64,000 nt of DNA from Albidovulum aestuarii (GCF_029961185.1 NZ_JASBQQ010000003.1:310001-374000); one strand, 5' to 3'; shown: positions 9,193 to 24,013, numbered from the stretch's first letter. The notes: a model not told the origin generated them from the sequence alone. Translations and numbers: made by a program.

Positions 9193-9242
9193 CACAACCT
9201 CCCGTTATTGATCATTGCGAGCTCCGCCCGCACCTTTTCCCA

Positions 9243-10771
9243 TCACAAATCCATCAGCAGCCGACGCGGGTCCTCCAGTGCCTCCTTCACCCTAACGAGG
9301 AAGGTGACCGCGCCCTTGCCGTCGACGATGCGGTGGTCGTAGCTGAGGGCGAGATACATCATCGGGCGGATAACGATCTGGCCCGCGACGACGACCGGGC
9401 GGTCCTGGATCTTGTGCATGCCGAGGATGCCCGATTGCGGCGGGTTGAGGATGGGCGAGGACATCAAGGAGCCATAGACGCCGCCGTTGGAGATGGTGAA
9501 GCTGCCGCCCTGCATCTCGGCCATCGACAGTTTCCCGTCGCGGGCGCGCAGGCCGAGTTCGCCGATCTTCTTCTCGATCGCGGCAAAGCTCATCTGATCG
9601 GCGTCGCGGACCACGGGGACGACGAGGCCGGTGGGCGTGCCGACGGCCACGCCCATGTGGACGAAGTTCTTGTAGACCACATCGCCGCCGTCGATTTCGG
9701 CATTGACCTCGGGCACTTCTTTTAGCGCGTGGCAGCAGGCTTTCACGAAGAAGGCCATGAAGCCCATCTTGACGCCGTGCTTCTTCTCGAAATCGCCCTT
9801 GTAGGTGTTGCGGATGTCCATGACCGCGGACATGTCGACCTCATTATAGGTCGTGAGCATGGCGGCGGTGTTCTGGGCGTCCTTGAGGCGGCGGGCGATG
9901 GTGGCGCGCAGGCGCGTCATCTTCACCCGTTCCTCGCGCGCCGCATCCTCGGCCGGGACGGGCGCGCGGGGGGCGGCCGCCGGGGCAGGGGTGGCGGAGG
10001 CGACGGCGGGGGCGGCTTGGGCTGCCCCGGCGGCCGCCTTGGCGACGTCGTCTTTCATGATGCGGCCGTCCTTGCCCGAACCGGTGACCTGATCGGCGGA
10101 AAGCCCGGCCTCGGCCATCGCCTTTTTCGCCGAGGGCGCGTCTTCGACATCCTTGCCCTTGGTCGCCGGGGCAGGGGCCGCAGCGGCGGGTTCGGCGGTG
10201 GGTGCCGGGGCGGCACCGGCCGCGCCTTCGGCGATCACCGCCAGCCGGGCCTTGGCGTCCACGGTCGCGCCTTCGGCAGCGACGATCTCGGCCAGACGTC
10301 CGGCGACGGGCGAGGGCACCTCGACCGAGACCTTGTCGGTCTCAAGCTCGCACAGCATCTCATCGACGGCGACCGTGTCGCCGACCTTCTTGAACCAGGT
10401 GGAGACAGTCGCCTCGGTCACGCTTTCGCCGAGGGTCGGCACCATCACATCAACATTTTTCCCAGCCATCTTGCCCTCTTCGGCTTGCGGCGCTTCGGCG
10501 CCTTTTTGGGGTTTCGCGGGCGCCGGGGCGGCGCCGGATTCGGAGATCTGTGCAAGCAGCGCATTCACGCCGACGGTCGTGCCTTCGGCGGCAACGATCT
10601 CGGCCAAGGTGCCCGTCGCGGGTGCGGGCACCTCGACGGTGACCTTGTCGGTCTCCAGCTCGCACAGCATCTCATCGGCCTTCACGGCATCGCCCGGTTT
10701 CTTGAACCAGGTGGCCACGGTCGCCTCCGAGACGCTTTCGCCCAGCGTCGGGACCCTTACTTCGATACTCA

Positions 10772-10772
<1 letters not shown>
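9243..10772 (-). CDS. odhB: 2-oxoglutarate dehydrogenase E2, dihydrolipoyl succinyltransferase
   Basis: A 509-residue E2 with two lipoyl domains: residues 2-77 and about 103-179, each with the lipoyl-lysine motif ELETDKV. An Ala/Pro-rich linker follows, then a peripheral subunit-binding domain near 220-260 ([29 protein letters not shown]) and the catalytic acyltransferase domain to the end, with the active-site [12 protein letters not shown] near the C-terminus. It transfers succinyl groups from E1 to CoA. Most E2o proteins have one lipoyl domain, so the duplication is notable though probably shared in this family of bacteria. The start ATG shares one base with the sucA stop (TGATG), implying translational coupling. 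Confidence 0.96.
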
Positions 10773-13738
<2,966 letters not shown>

Positions 13739-13790
13739 GGGGTCACCTCGATTGGGTTGGGACCGTATTGATTAGGAGTCAGAGAGTGTG

Positions 13791-14513
13791 TCATGTGCGC
13801 CCTCCGGAAAGTGCGCCGGCGAGGCGGCCCATCAGGCCCTTGGGCGCTGCGGGCTGTACTGCGGGCTGGGTCGTGTCGTCGGGCGAATAGCCGAACCGCC
13901 GGAAATCTGCGGCATAGTAGCTGGCGATCCGGGCGAGCGTTTCGGGCGAGGGGTTCAGGCGTTCGGCGTCCGGGGCCATGCCCTTCTTACGCACGTTTTC
14001 CTTCGGGATCGCGCGCGGGCCGTCGGTATTGCCCGCGAGGCTGTCGAGATGGGCGACAAGGGGCGCCATGCCGTCCTCCAGCCGGAAGATCGCCGCCCGT
14101 TCGGGCACGATGTCGGATTGCGGGCGCAGGTGATTGTCGTAGTGGAAGGGCTCTTGCCCGGCGCGGTTCAGCCAGTCGTCGAAGAACTCGTCGATGGACC
14201 AGAGTGCTGCGACGGTCCCTTCCACCTCCACCTGGAACTGGAAGGCGCTGATCAGTCGCTTGACCGGATGGCGCACGACCGCGAAGGACGAGGCGATCCA
14301 GTCCGCAGGGATCAGGCGGGTGAGGTCGTCAAAGGCCGCGTGCTGCGGCGAGGACCGGGTCCAGCGCGCATGGTCCGGCAGGTCGAGGTACCGGGTGTTG
14401 AGAAAGGCGAGGGGGCCGAAGCGGGTCTTCAGATACGCCTCGACCGAGGACCCGCCGCATTTCGGGACATGGGCGTAGTAGTGGAGCGTGTCGCCAATTC
14501 GGAAGATCGGCAT
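13791..14513 (-). CDS. Sulfotransferase family protein inside the suc operon
   Basis: A 240-residue protein with the two PAPS-binding elements of family-2 sulfotransferases: HVPKCGGSSVEAYL (about residues 15-28, the 5'-phosphosulfate loop) and FAVVRHPVKRLISAFQFQ (78-95, the 3'-phosphate loop). The Pro/Ala-rich C-terminus is variable. These enzymes move sulfate from PAPS to carbohydrate or other hydroxyls. It sits between sucD (53 nt) and sucA (52 nt), on the same strand, so it is probably co-transcribed with TCA genes though it has no role in that pathway. The acceptor is unknown. There is no signal peptide, so a cytoplasmic acceptor is likely. Confidence 0.82.
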   Translation of the reverse strand: MPIFRIGDTLHYYAHVPKCGGSSVEAYLKTRFGPLAFLNTRYLDLPDHARWTRSSPQHAAFDDLTRLIPADWIASSFAVVRHPVKRLISAFQFQVEVEGTVAALWSIDEFFDDWLNRAGQEPFHYDNHLRPQSDIVPERAAIFRLEDGMAPLVAHLDSLAGNTDGPRAIPKENVRKKGMAPDAERLNPSPETLARIASYYAADFRRFGYSPDDTTQPAVQPAAPKGLMGRLAGALSGGRT

Positions 14514-14566
14514 ATCCGTTTACCCCTGATTGCGCCGCCCCAGCGTGGACCGGGGCGGCACGAAAC

Positions 14567-15448
14567 TCAACCGATGGCCTTGAGGACGGCTTCGCCGAGT
14601 GTCGCCGGGCTGTCGGCCACGACGATACCGGCCGATTTCATCGCCTCGATCTTCTCCTCGGCGCCGCCCTTGCCGCCGGCGACGATGGCGCCGGCATGGC
14701 CCATGCGGCGGCCCGGAGGCGCGGTGCGGCCGGCGATGAAGCCCGCGACGGGTTTCTTGCGGCCGCGCTTCGCCTCGTCCTTCAGGAACTGCGCGGCTTC
14801 CTCTTCGGCCGACCCGCCGATCTCGCCGATCATGATGATGCTTTCGGTCTCATCATCGGCGAGGAACCATTCGAGGACGTCGATATGTTCCGTCCCCTTG
14901 ATCGGGTCGCCGCCGATGCCGACGCAGGTGCTTTGCCCGAGGCCGACATCGGTGGTCTGCTTCACCGCCTCATAGGTCAGCGTGCCGGAGCGGCTGACGA
15001 CACCGACGCTGCCCCGCTTGTGGATATGGCCGGGCATGATGCCGATCTTGCATTCGCCGGGGGTGATCACGCCCGGGCAGTTCGGGCCGATGAGGGTCGA
15101 TTTCGACCCTTGCAGCGCGCGCTTGACCTTCATCATGTCAAGGACGGGGATGCCTTCGGTGATGCAGACGATGAGCGGCATCTCGGCGTCGATGGCCTCA
15201 AGGATCGAGTCGGCGGCAAAGGGGGGCGGCACGTAGATGACGCTGGCATTGGCCTCGGTCGCGCGCTTGGCCTCATGGACCGAGTTGAAGACCGGCAGGC
15301 CGATATGGGTCTGCCCGCCCTTGCCGGGGGTGACGCCACCGACCATGCGGGTGCCGTAAGCCTGCGCCTGTTCGGTGTGGAAGGTGCCCTGCGAGCCCGT
15401 GAGGCCCTGGCAGATGACTTTGGTGTTCTTGTCGACGAGTACGGACAT
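14567..15448 (-). CDS. sucD: Succinyl-CoA synthetase alpha subunit
   Basis: A 293-residue subunit that carries the phosphohistidine in succinyl-CoA to succinate conversion with ADP/GDP phosphorylation. Visible: N-terminal CoA-binding [18 protein letters not shown], the VTPGKGG loop, [18 protein letters not shown], the RSGTLTYEA motif and the phosphorylation-site [17 protein letters not shown] with the catalytic His. Length is normal. It starts 4 nt after the sucC stop, so the two subunits are tightly coupled in synthesis. Confidence 0.97.
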   Translation of the reverse strand: MSVLVDKNTKVICQGLTGSQGTFHTEQAQAYGTRMVGGVTPGKGGQTHIGLPVFNSVHEAKRATEANASVIYVPPPFAADSILEAIDAEMPLIVCITEGIPVLDMMKVKRALQGSKSTLIGPNCPGVITPGECKIGIMPGHIHKRGSVGVVSRSGTLTYEAVKQTTDVGLGQSTCVGIGGDPIKGTEHIDVLEWFLADDETESIIMIGEIGGSAEEEAAQFLKDEAKRGRKKPVAGFIAGRTAPPGRRMGHAGAIVAGGKGGAEEKIEAMKSAGIVVADSPATLGEAVLKAIG

Positions 15449-15452
15449 GCTC

Positions 15453-16646
15453 TTACCCCTTCACCGCCTTGACGATCTTCTGTGCTGCGTCGGACAGGTT
15501 GTCCGCCGCGATGACGTCGAGGCCGGAGGTGTTGATGATCTCCTTGCCCTTCTCGACATTGGTGCCCTCCAGCCGGACCACGAGCGGCACCTTGAGGCCC
15601 ACTTCCTTCACCGCCGCGATCACGCCTTCGGCGATGATGTCGCAGCGCATGATGCCGCCGAAGATGTTGACGAGGATGCCCTTCACGTTGGGGTCCGAGG
15701 TGATGATCTTGAAGGCCTCGGTGACCTTTTCCTTCGTGGCACCGCCGCCAACATCGAGGAAGTTCGCAGGCTCGGCGCCGTAGAGCTTGATGATGTCCAT
15801 CGTCGCCATGGCAAGGCCCGCGCCGTTCACCATGCAGCCGATCTCGCCGTCGAGCGCGATGTAGTTGAGGTCGAACTTGGAGGCCGCGAGTTCCTTCGGG
15901 TCCTCCTCGGTCTCGTCGCGCAGGGCGGCGATATCGGGGTGGCGGTAGATCGCGTTGCCGTCGAAGCCCATCTTGGCGTCGAGGCATTTGAGGTTGCCAT
16001 CGGGCGTGACGATCAGGGGGTTGATCTCCAGCATCTCAATGTCTTTTTCCACGAAGATCTTGTAGAGCGTTTTGATCAGCGCCACGCATTGCTTGACCTG
16101 ACTGCCTTCCAGCCCGAGGGCGAAGGCGACGCGGCGGCCGTGGAAGTCGCTGAGGCCCGAGGCCGGGTCGACGCTGAAGGAGAGGATCTTCTCGGGCGTC
16201 TTGGCCGCGACCTCTTCGATGTCCATGCCGCCCTCGGTCGAGCAGACGAAGGCGATGCGGCTGGTCTGGCGGTCCACCAGAAGCGCGAGGTAAAGTTCGC
16301 GCGCGATGTCGCTGCCATCTTCGATATAGATGCGGTTGACCTGCTTGCCCGGCGCGCCGGTCTGGTGGGTCACCAGCGTGCGGCCAAGCATCTTGCGCGC
16401 CTCGGTCGCGGCTTCCTCGACCGACTTGGCGATGCGGACGCCGCCCTTTTCGCCGGCCTCGGCCTCCTTGAACTTGCCCTTGCCGCGGCCACCCGCATGG
16501 ATCTGCGCCTTCACGACCCAGAGGGGGCCGTCAAGTTCGCCCGCGGCGGTTTTGGCCTCTTCGGCGCGGAGCACGGCGCGCCCGTCCGACACCGGCGCGC
16601 CATAGCTGCGCAACAAAGCCTTGGCCTGGTATTCATGGATGTTCAT
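15453..16646 (-). CDS. sucC: Succinyl-CoA synthetase beta subunit
   Basis: A 397-residue nucleotide- and succinate-binding subunit. It begins [16 protein letters not shown], the standard family start, has an ATP-grasp fold with [13 protein letters not shown] near residue 45, [12 protein letters not shown] near 200, and the C-terminal [15 protein letters not shown] and [13 protein letters not shown]. First gene of the suc operon: the region 16647-16880 upstream contains a pair of TGTGATCACA palindromes about 105-135 nt before the start codon, a probable control point for sucCD-sulfotransferase-sucAB. Confidence 0.97.
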   Translation of the reverse strand: MNIHEYQAKALLRSYGAPVSDGRAVLRAEEAKTAAGELDGPLWVVKAQIHAGGRGKGKFKEAEAGEKGGVRIAKSVEEAATEARKMLGRTLVTHQTGAPGKQVNRIYIEDGSDIARELYLALLVDRQTSRIAFVCSTEGGMDIEEVAAKTPEKILSFSVDPASGLSDFHGRRVAFALGLEGSQVKQCVALIKTLYKIFVEKDIEMLEINPLIVTPDGNLKCLDAKMGFDGNAIYRHPDIAALRDETEEDPKELAASKFDLNYIALDGEIGCMVNGAGLAMATMDIIKLYGAEPANFLDVGGGATKEKVTEAFKIITSDPNVKGILVNIFGGIMRCDIIAEGVIAAVKEVGLKVPLVVRLEGTNVEKGKEIINTSGLDVIAADNLSDAAQKIVKAVKG

Positions 16647-16751
16647 CGCTGGTCCCCGTTCCGTTCGGTTTCACCCGTCATGGCATAGGAAGGGGCCGTG
16701 ACGAAATGATAAATGCGGAAAAACCGCTTGCGATGGGGAAATTCGGTATTT

Positions 16752-16782
16752 TGTGATCACAGCCGGAAAAAGTGTGATCACA
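16752..16782. promoter_or_regulatory. Paired TGTGATCACA palindromes before sucC
   Basis: Two perfect 10-bp palindromes at 16752-16761 and 16773-16782, whose centres are 21 bp apart, i.e. two helical turns. The spacer is AT-rich on the right flank. The same pair with the same spacing lies before sdhC (24042-24072). Exact matches to a given 10-mer are expected about 0.06 times in 64 kb. I infer two operator sites for a dimeric regulator binding the same DNA face. Confidence 0.75.
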
Positions 16783-16880
16783 TTTGATATTTCCACATGC
16801 CGATCCGCGTTGGGCCGTGTGGAATCGTCGTGGGTTCTGCCCGTCCCCGGATGGCCCCGTCGGGTGAGACGCAGCGGGGA

Positions 16881-18116
16881 TCAGTTCAGCATCAACGCGT
16901 AAAGTCCTGCCTGTCCCTGGACCAGCCGTGCGAAGCTGCGCCAGTTGGCGCTGCTGATCAACTCACCTTGCGCAGCATAGGAATTGAAAGCCTCGCCCTG
17001 AATGGCCTGAACGAGCGGCAAGGGTCCGGGGTCATCGAGAAAATCGGCGAGATTGATGCCGTGCCCCTTCGCGAAGCGCCAATGCGGGATCAGAAGCTCA
17101 CCCTTGAGGAGCTTTTCGCCGTCCGAAAGAACGGCCAGCCACGCAATGTCGACATTCTCTGGCACAACGATCCCAAGCGCGGAGGTCTGTGTCGGCCGGG
17201 GGATCCATTCCCGATCATTGTCGGTTTCTTTCGCGAGTTCCCGCCAAAAGATCCGGTTATGTGTGATCATTGCCAGGAAGTGATCCCGCGCACGGCCGAG
17301 GCGCGAGGCGTCAGGTCGATGGCGCATGGTTTCGGTCAGGACCGCGATGGCGTCGATGTAGAACGCATCCTCCGCGCCGCCGAACACAAGGCCGTGTCCA
17401 CGCTTCTCTCCGCTTCGCTGAACCTGCTCGGCAATAGACTGGCGCAGTGCGATGACCCGTGCAAGCTCGTCCGTCGGGTCGAAGGCCAGGATGGTCTCCG
17501 AGATGCCCGAGACGGCCTGAACGTAGGCCCGCAGCCAGTAGACGTCGGCCCGGTCGAAGCGCACCGTCGCGCGAAGCGGGCTCGGTGCGTCCGGGTTCTG
17601 CTGCGCCCGCGTCTCAAGGACCTGCAGGCGCCATCGTCCGATGAGCGCAGGCAGGGCGGTATCGACGAAGGATTCGTCCGCGTCTCGGGTGCCGTTCATG
17701 TTCACGTCGAACCAAAGGTCGGGCAGGGCGAGTTCGAAGGAAGGATCCGCATCGGGCGGTATCGTTGCCAACACGTCTTCGGCGGCGGCCATGTCGTCGA
17801 TTACCGCGCCGAACAGGTCCGCGATCATGGTCGGCGAGATCGGTTCCGGCGTCGGATTCGGCGCCAGTTCTCCGGCCAGAAGGGGCAGGTCGAGGTTCTC
17901 CGTGAGGCCGTAGCGCCAGCGGATCTGGTACGCACGCTCGACCGCGCGCAGGAACAGGATGCCACCAAGGGCCATCCGGTCGTCGGCGCTTGGATCGGCG
18001 ATGGCGTCCAGATCCGCAGCTGCGCCGGCGAGGCCACTTTCACCGATAAGCGGCGAGGCGTCCGCCGATGCCATGCAGGGCAGAATCGACAGAAGAATTG
18101 AGAACAGGAACCGCAT
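16881..18116 (-). CDS. Exported hypothetical protein
   Basis: A 411-residue protein with a signal peptide (residues 1-18, MRFLFSILLSILPCMASA). The mature part is mostly helical and has an EF-hand-like calcium loop, DVNMNGTRDADES (around residue 140), and a Trp-rich middle (DVYWLRAYVQAVSG). No enzyme family is recognised. It lies between mdh and the regulatory region of sucC, on the same strand, with 84 nt to mdh, so it may be part of the mdh transcript. Periplasmic location is likely. Confidence 0.7.
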   Translation of the reverse strand: MRFLFSILLSILPCMASADASPLIGESGLAGAAADLDAIADPSADDRMALGGILFLRAVERAYQIRWRYGLTENLDLPLLAGELAPNPTPEPISPTMIADLFGAVIDDMAAAEDVLATIPPDADPSFELALPDLWFDVNMNGTRDADESFVDTALPALIGRWRLQVLETRAQQNPDAPSPLRATVRFDRADVYWLRAYVQAVSGISETILAFDPTDELARVIALRQSIAEQVQRSGEKRGHGLVFGGAEDAFYIDAIAVLTETMRHRPDASRLGRARDHFLAMITHNRIFWRELAKETDNDREWIPRPTQTSALGIVVPENVDIAWLAVLSDGEKLLKGELLIPHWRFAKGHGINLADFLDDPGPLPLVQAIQGEAFNSYAAQGELISSANWRSFARLVQGQAGLYALMLN

Positions 18117-18200
18117 CTTTCCCCCCTAAAACAGACAAAATGCGCCACCAAGGGTGACGCATCCTGCCGTTTCAGGTCTTGATCTGACGCAATGCGGCCA

Positions 18201-20058
<1,858 letters not shown>

Positions 20059-20096
20059 GGCCGGGTTTCAACAGACCTTCCTGTTCAAAAACCGGC

Positions 20097-20414
20097 TCAG
20101 GCGCCCTTGCCCGGGCCGGGCGGCTGCTCGGCCAGCGTTTCATAGTTCTGGCCCGAGGCGACAAGGCAGGTCATACCGTTGGCAAGCGTCACCGTGATCG
20201 TCCAGGTGCCCGTCTCTGCCGAGGCAAAGACCTCCATCACCGCGTTGTTGGCGGCAAGGCCGATGCCGTGGCGCGTTTCACCGTAGCGGCTGGCGAGTTC
20301 GGCGACGACCGTCTCGCGCTCGGCGCAGTTTGGCCGGGCATCCGCAAAGGCGTGGTGCGTGGCGAGGATCAGCCCGCCGAAGCCAAGCGAAAGGGCGAAG
20401 AGTTGCTGTTTCAT
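20097..20414 (-). CDS. Small exported hypothetical protein
   Basis: A 105-residue protein with a signal peptide (MKQQLFALSLGFGGLILATH, cleavage near HAFA-DA). The mature part has two Cys (PNCAERE and GMTCLVAS) that could form a disulfide, and a beta-rich middle (TGTWTITVTLANG). Alternative starts exist 4 codons upstream (20426) and far upstream; 20414 is chosen because the signal peptide begins there. No family is recognised. It converges with the transporter gene at 19315-20058. Confidence 0.6.
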   Translation of the reverse strand: MKQQLFALSLGFGGLILATHHAFADARPNCAERETVVAELASRYGETRHGIGLAANNAVMEVFASAETGTWTITVTLANGMTCLVASGQNYETLAEQPPGPGKGA

Positions 20415-20675
20415 GGCGCTGTCCATCCTGCTGCGAAGGCGGCCCGGGGTCTCGATCTCTTCGGGGTGAGCGCACCGTGAGTGCGATAGGGCCGTGATCG
20501 GGAAATGCTGCGCCCGGAAACGGAAGATATGGTTAAGGCAGGGATCGCCCCGATTCATGTGGTCCGGATCAGCCGAACGTCACGTCAGCACCATTTTTTC
20601 TGCGCTGCGGCATTTTCGGTCTTGCCGAATGCAACAAACCTGTGTTCATTTGCGCAATAATATTACAAGGAGAGG

Positions 20676-21542
20676 TTGATGTCTGCCGAAAGCGACCGGA
20701 TGCGCCCCTACCGATCGGTGCTCTATATCCCCGCTGCGCGCGAACGAGCGCTGGAAAAGGCACAGACCCTGCCTGCGGATGCGATCATCTTCGATCTTGA
20801 GGATGCGGTTGCTGCGGATGAGAAGGAAAACGCCCGCGTGCTGCTTGCCCGGGTGCTCGGTGAGGCGGATTATGGCGGTCGCGCGCGGATCGTGCGGATC
20901 AACGGGCTCGATACGCCCTGGGGCGCCGAGGATGTGGCCGCCTTCCGGGGGGCGAAGATTGACGCGCTTCTGATCCCCAAGGTCGGGTCGGCGGCGGATG
21001 TGGAGGCCGTGGCGCGGCTTATTCCCGATGTCCCCCTCTGGGCGATGATGGAGACGCCGGCAGGCATGCTGAATGCCGCCGAAATAGCCGCGCATAAACG
21101 GCTTCGGGGCATGGTCATGGGCACGAACGATCTGGCCAAGGAGATCGGCGCGCGGTTCCGGCCCGACCGGCTGCCGATGCTGACCGGCCTTCAGCTTTGT
21201 CTGATGGCGGCGCGTGCCCATCGCCGCATCGCCATCGACGGTGTCTACAACGCCTTCAAGGATGATGAAGGCCTGCGCGCCGAATGTCGGCAGGGCCGCG
21301 ATATGGGCTTTGATGGCAAGACGCTGATTCATCCCGCGCAACTTGCCATCGCCAACGAGGAGTTCGCCCCATCCGACGCCGAAGTGGACCTCGCCCGCCG
21401 TCAGATCGAGGCCTTCGATGCAGCCCGCCGCGAGGGGCAGGGTGTGGCCGTCGTCGACGGCAGGATCGTTGAGAACCTGCATGCCGCCACGGCACGCCAG
21501 ACCCTTGCCCGCGCCGAGGCTATTGCGGACCGCGCGATTTAG
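20676..21542 (+). CDS. mcl2: (3S)-malyl-CoA thioesterase
   Basis: A 288-residue CitE/HpcH-type TIM-barrel protein. It hydrolyses (3S)-malyl-CoA to malate and CoA in the ethylmalonyl-CoA pathway of acetate assimilation. Visible: RSVLYIPAARERALEKA, metal-binding FDLEDAVAADEKE, METPAGMLNA, GTNDLAKEIGARFRPDR and the C-terminal GKTLIHPAQLAIAN. The sequence resembles Rhodobacter Mcl2 more than the longer bifunctional Mcl1 lyase, from memory. Start ATG at 20680-type alternatives are absent; the ATG at 20676-20678 region has AGGAGAGG 5 nt before. It is followed by nnrU and mch, the latter acting in the same pathway. Confidence 0.88.
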   Translation: MMSAESDRMRPYRSVLYIPAARERALEKAQTLPADAIIFDLEDAVAADEKENARVLLARVLGEADYGGRARIVRINGLDTPWGAEDVAAFRGAKIDALLIPKVGSAADVEAVARLIPDVPLWAMMETPAGMLNAAEIAAHKRLRGMVMGTNDLAKEIGARFRPDRLPMLTGLQLCLMAARAHRRIAIDGVYNAFKDDEGLRAECRQGRDMGFDGKTLIHPAQLAIANEEFAPSDAEVDLARRQIEAFDAARREGQGVAVVDGRIVENLHAATARQTLARAEAIADRAI

Positions 21543-21582
21543 GTGAAACTGCCGCCGCAATGACGGCAGCCGGAGAAAGACA

Positions 21583-22140
21583 ATGCAAATCCTGATCCTT
21601 GGCCTCGCGCTCTGGTGGGCTTCCCATCTTTTCAAGCGGATCGCACCCGGCGCCCGGGCGCGATTGGGCGTGATGCCGGGAAAGATGCTGGTGACGGTGC
21701 TGTCGCTCGCCGCGATCGGGCTGATGGTAGTCGGTTATCGCCGTGCGGGGGTTGAGCCGGTCTATACGCCGATGGCGGGGATGGGCCATCTCAACAATCT
21801 TTTGATGCTGATCGCGGTGTTCCTCATGGGCGTGCCGCATTCAAAGGGGATCGTGAAATCGAAGCTGCGCCATCCGATGCTGACAGGCGTCGCCGTCTGG
21901 TCGGTCGGCCATCTCCTCGTGAATGGCGATGTTGCGTCGCTGGTGCTTTTCGGAGGAATTGGCGTCTGGGCTGTGCTTTCGATGGTCCTGATCAATGCCC
22001 AGGAAAGCTGGACGCCACCGGCGCGGGGCCGTCTGAAAAGCGATGTGATCGGGCTGGCCATTGCGCTGGTCGTCTATGCGGTGATCGCGGGTATCCATAT
22101 CTGGCTCGGCCGTAACCCGTTCCTGGGGACCTATGGATGA
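21583..22140 (+). CDS. NnrU family membrane protein
   Basis: A 185-residue integral membrane protein with about five helices. The start LILGLALWWASHLFKRIAPG, the HPMLTGVAVWSVGHLLVNGD motif (around residues 90-110) and the terminal GIHIWLGRNPFLGTYG match the NnrU family, first noted near nitric oxide reductase genes and related to isoprenylcysteine methyltransferase-like membrane proteins. Conserved His residues in the HP and GHL motifs could bind a cofactor. Role is not established. It lies between two genes of the ethylmalonyl-CoA pathway. Confidence 0.88.
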   Translation: MQILILGLALWWASHLFKRIAPGARARLGVMPGKMLVTVLSLAAIGLMVVGYRRAGVEPVYTPMAGMGHLNNLLMLIAVFLMGVPHSKGIVKSKLRHPMLTGVAVWSVGHLLVNGDVASLVLFGGIGVWAVLSMVLINAQESWTPPARGRLKSDVIGLAIALVVYAVIAGIHIWLGRNPFLGTYG

Positions 22141-22210
22141 CGCGCTGTGTTCAGGCAGCGATCAAGGACCGCTAAGGAACCTGATCATTAAAAACGGAAC
22201 TGAGTGACCA

Positions 22211-23242
22211 ATGAAGACCAATCCCGGCCGTTTCTTCGAAGATTATTCCCTCGGGCAGGTGATCGCCCATGCCGTGCCGCGCACCGTTTCCGGCGGGGAG
22301 CGGGCGATGTATCACGCGCTCTATCCGGCGCGCCATGCGCTCTATTCCTCGGATGAGTTCGCCCGTGCCTGTGGTTTGCAAGCCGCGCCGATGGATGACC
22401 TGATCGCCTTCCATACGGTCTTTGGCAAGACGGTGCCCGACATCTCGCTCAACGCCATTGCCAATCTTGGCTATGCCGAAGGGCGCTGGCTGAAGCCAGT
22501 CTGGCCGGGGGATACGTTGCGTTCAGAATCCGAGGTGATCGGTCTGAAGCAGAACTCGAACGGCAAGTCCGGTGTGGTCTGGGTGCGCACGCGGGGCCTC
22601 AACCAGCAGGGCGAGGCGGTGATGGACTATGTCCGCTGGGTGATGGTGCGGAAACGCGATGCGGGGGCGCCCGCGCCGGAAACCGTGGTGCCTGATCTGA
22701 AGGCGACCGTGCCTGCTGCCGATCTTGTCGTGCCCGAGGGTCTCGATTTCACCCGCTATGACTTCACGCTGGCAGGCGAGCCGCATCGCTGGGGCGACTA
22801 CGCGGTTGGCGAGAAGATCGACCATGTGGATGGCGTGACGGTCGAGGAGGCCGAGCATATGCTGGCCACCCGCCTCTGGCAGAACACCGCCAAGGTTCAT
22901 TTCGACGCGACGAACCGCGAGGACGGCAAGCGGCTGATCTATGGCGGGCATGTGATCTCGCTCGCGCGGGCCTTGTCGTTCAACGGGCTGGCGAACGCGC
23001 AGGTAATCGTCGCGCTGAATGCGGGCGCACATGCCAATCCCTGTTTCTCGGGCGATACGGTGCGGGCGTGGTCCGAGGTGCTCGACAAGGCCGAAACCGC
23101 CGCCCCCGGCGTCGGCGCGATCCGGCTGCGGCTGGTCGCGGTGAAGCACGGTGCCCCCGGTTTCGCGCTGAAGGGCGAGGACGGGAAATACCTGCCCGAG
23201 GTGCTCTTGGACCTCGACTACTGGGCGCTGATGCCAATGTGA
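22211..23242 (+). CDS. mch: Mesaconyl-CoA hydratase
   Basis: A 343-residue enzyme made of two MaoC-like hot-dog domains (about 1-150 and 185-343). It hydrates mesaconyl-C1-CoA to beta-methylmalyl-CoA in the ethylmalonyl-CoA pathway. The start MKTNPGRFFEDYSLGQVIAH and the segments PRTVSGGERAMYHALYPARH and LGYAEGRWLKPVWPGDTL are as I recall them from Rhodobacter Mch. Its length is the same as the described enzyme. It is 70 nt after nnrU, whose gene follows mcl2, so the trio is probably one transcript. Confidence 0.93.
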   Translation: MKTNPGRFFEDYSLGQVIAHAVPRTVSGGERAMYHALYPARHALYSSDEFARACGLQAAPMDDLIAFHTVFGKTVPDISLNAIANLGYAEGRWLKPVWPGDTLRSESEVIGLKQNSNGKSGVVWVRTRGLNQQGEAVMDYVRWVMVRKRDAGAPAPETVVPDLKATVPAADLVVPEGLDFTRYDFTLAGEPHRWGDYAVGEKIDHVDGVTVEEAEHMLATRLWQNTAKVHFDATNREDGKRLIYGGHVISLARALSFNGLANAQVIVALNAGAHANPCFSGDTVRAWSEVLDKAETAAPGVGAIRLRLVAVKHGAPGFALKGEDGKYLPEVLLDLDYWALMPM

Positions 23243-23311
23243 TCGTTAGGCGTTTCCCGAAACGCTACAGGGTGATGGACCGGAGGGCAGGGCCGCTGCT
23301 AGTCTGCGTCC

Positions 23312-24013
23312 ATGACATGGTTTCGCCCCGCCTTGACCGGCCTAGCCCTGCTCGCACCCTTGCCCGGCGCGGCCTGCGATCTGGCGCTTCTTCTGGCCGT
23401 CGATGTCTCGGGCTCCGTCGATGCCCGCGAATACCGGGTGCAGATGGAGGGGCTGGCAGAGGGCCTGCGCGATTCGGTGGTGCGTGAGGCTCTGGTGCGG
23501 GGGCAGGCGACGGTGGCGCTGATGCAATGGACCGGGTCGTCGCGGCAGGAGCTAACGGTCGGCTGGACGCGGGTCATGAGCGAAAGCGATCTGGAGGCTT
23601 TAGCTCGACAGATCGAAACCGCGCCCCGGGTCTGGACCGAGTTTTCGACCGCGATTGGGGAGGCGATGACCTTCGGCGCCCGGGTCTTTGACGACGCCCC
23701 CGCCTGCAAGCGCCGTGTGATGGATATTTCGGGCGATGGGCGGTCGAACGAGGGGACGGAGCCGTTCGTGATCAAGCCCGAGATGGAGGCGCTGGCGATC
23801 ACCGTGAACGCGCTGGTGATCCGGGGGGACGATGACGGGCTGCCGGACTATTTCGCCGAGAATGTGATGACCGGCGGCAATGCCTTTGTGGTGACGGCGG
23901 AGAATTACGACGAATATCCCGAACGAATGCAAAGGAAGCTGAGGCGTGAAACCGAGCGGCAGATTTCGATGGGCGAGTCACCGGCCCCGATTCCGGTGCG
24001 TTGGCAGAAGTGA
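23312..24013 (+). CDS. DUF1194 (vWA-like) exported protein
   Basis: A 233-residue protein with a signal peptide (residues 1-22). The mature part is a von Willebrand factor A-type fold with the metal-ion adhesion motif DVSGSVDAREYRVQ near residue 30 and MDISGDGRSNEGTEP near 140, as in the DUF1194 family. It is probably periplasmic and binds a divalent metal; partners are unknown. It ends 206 nt before sdhC, and the gap contains the TGTGATCACA pair. Confidence 0.88.
   Translation: MTWFRPALTGLALLAPLPGAACDLALLLAVDVSGSVDAREYRVQMEGLAEGLRDSVVREALVRGQATVALMQWTGSSRQELTVGWTRVMSESDLEALARQIETAPRVWTEFSTAIGEAMTFGARVFDDAPACKRRVMDISGDGRSNEGTEPFVIKPEMEALAITVNALVIRGDDDGLPDYFAENVMTGGNAFVVTAENYDEYPERMQRKLRRETERQISMGESPAPIPVRWQK

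Noticed and set aside
16752-16782. CRP/FNR-type binding sites
   Set aside because: Half-sites TGTGA and TCACA touch directly; CRP needs a 6-bp spacer between them, so a different regulator is implied.
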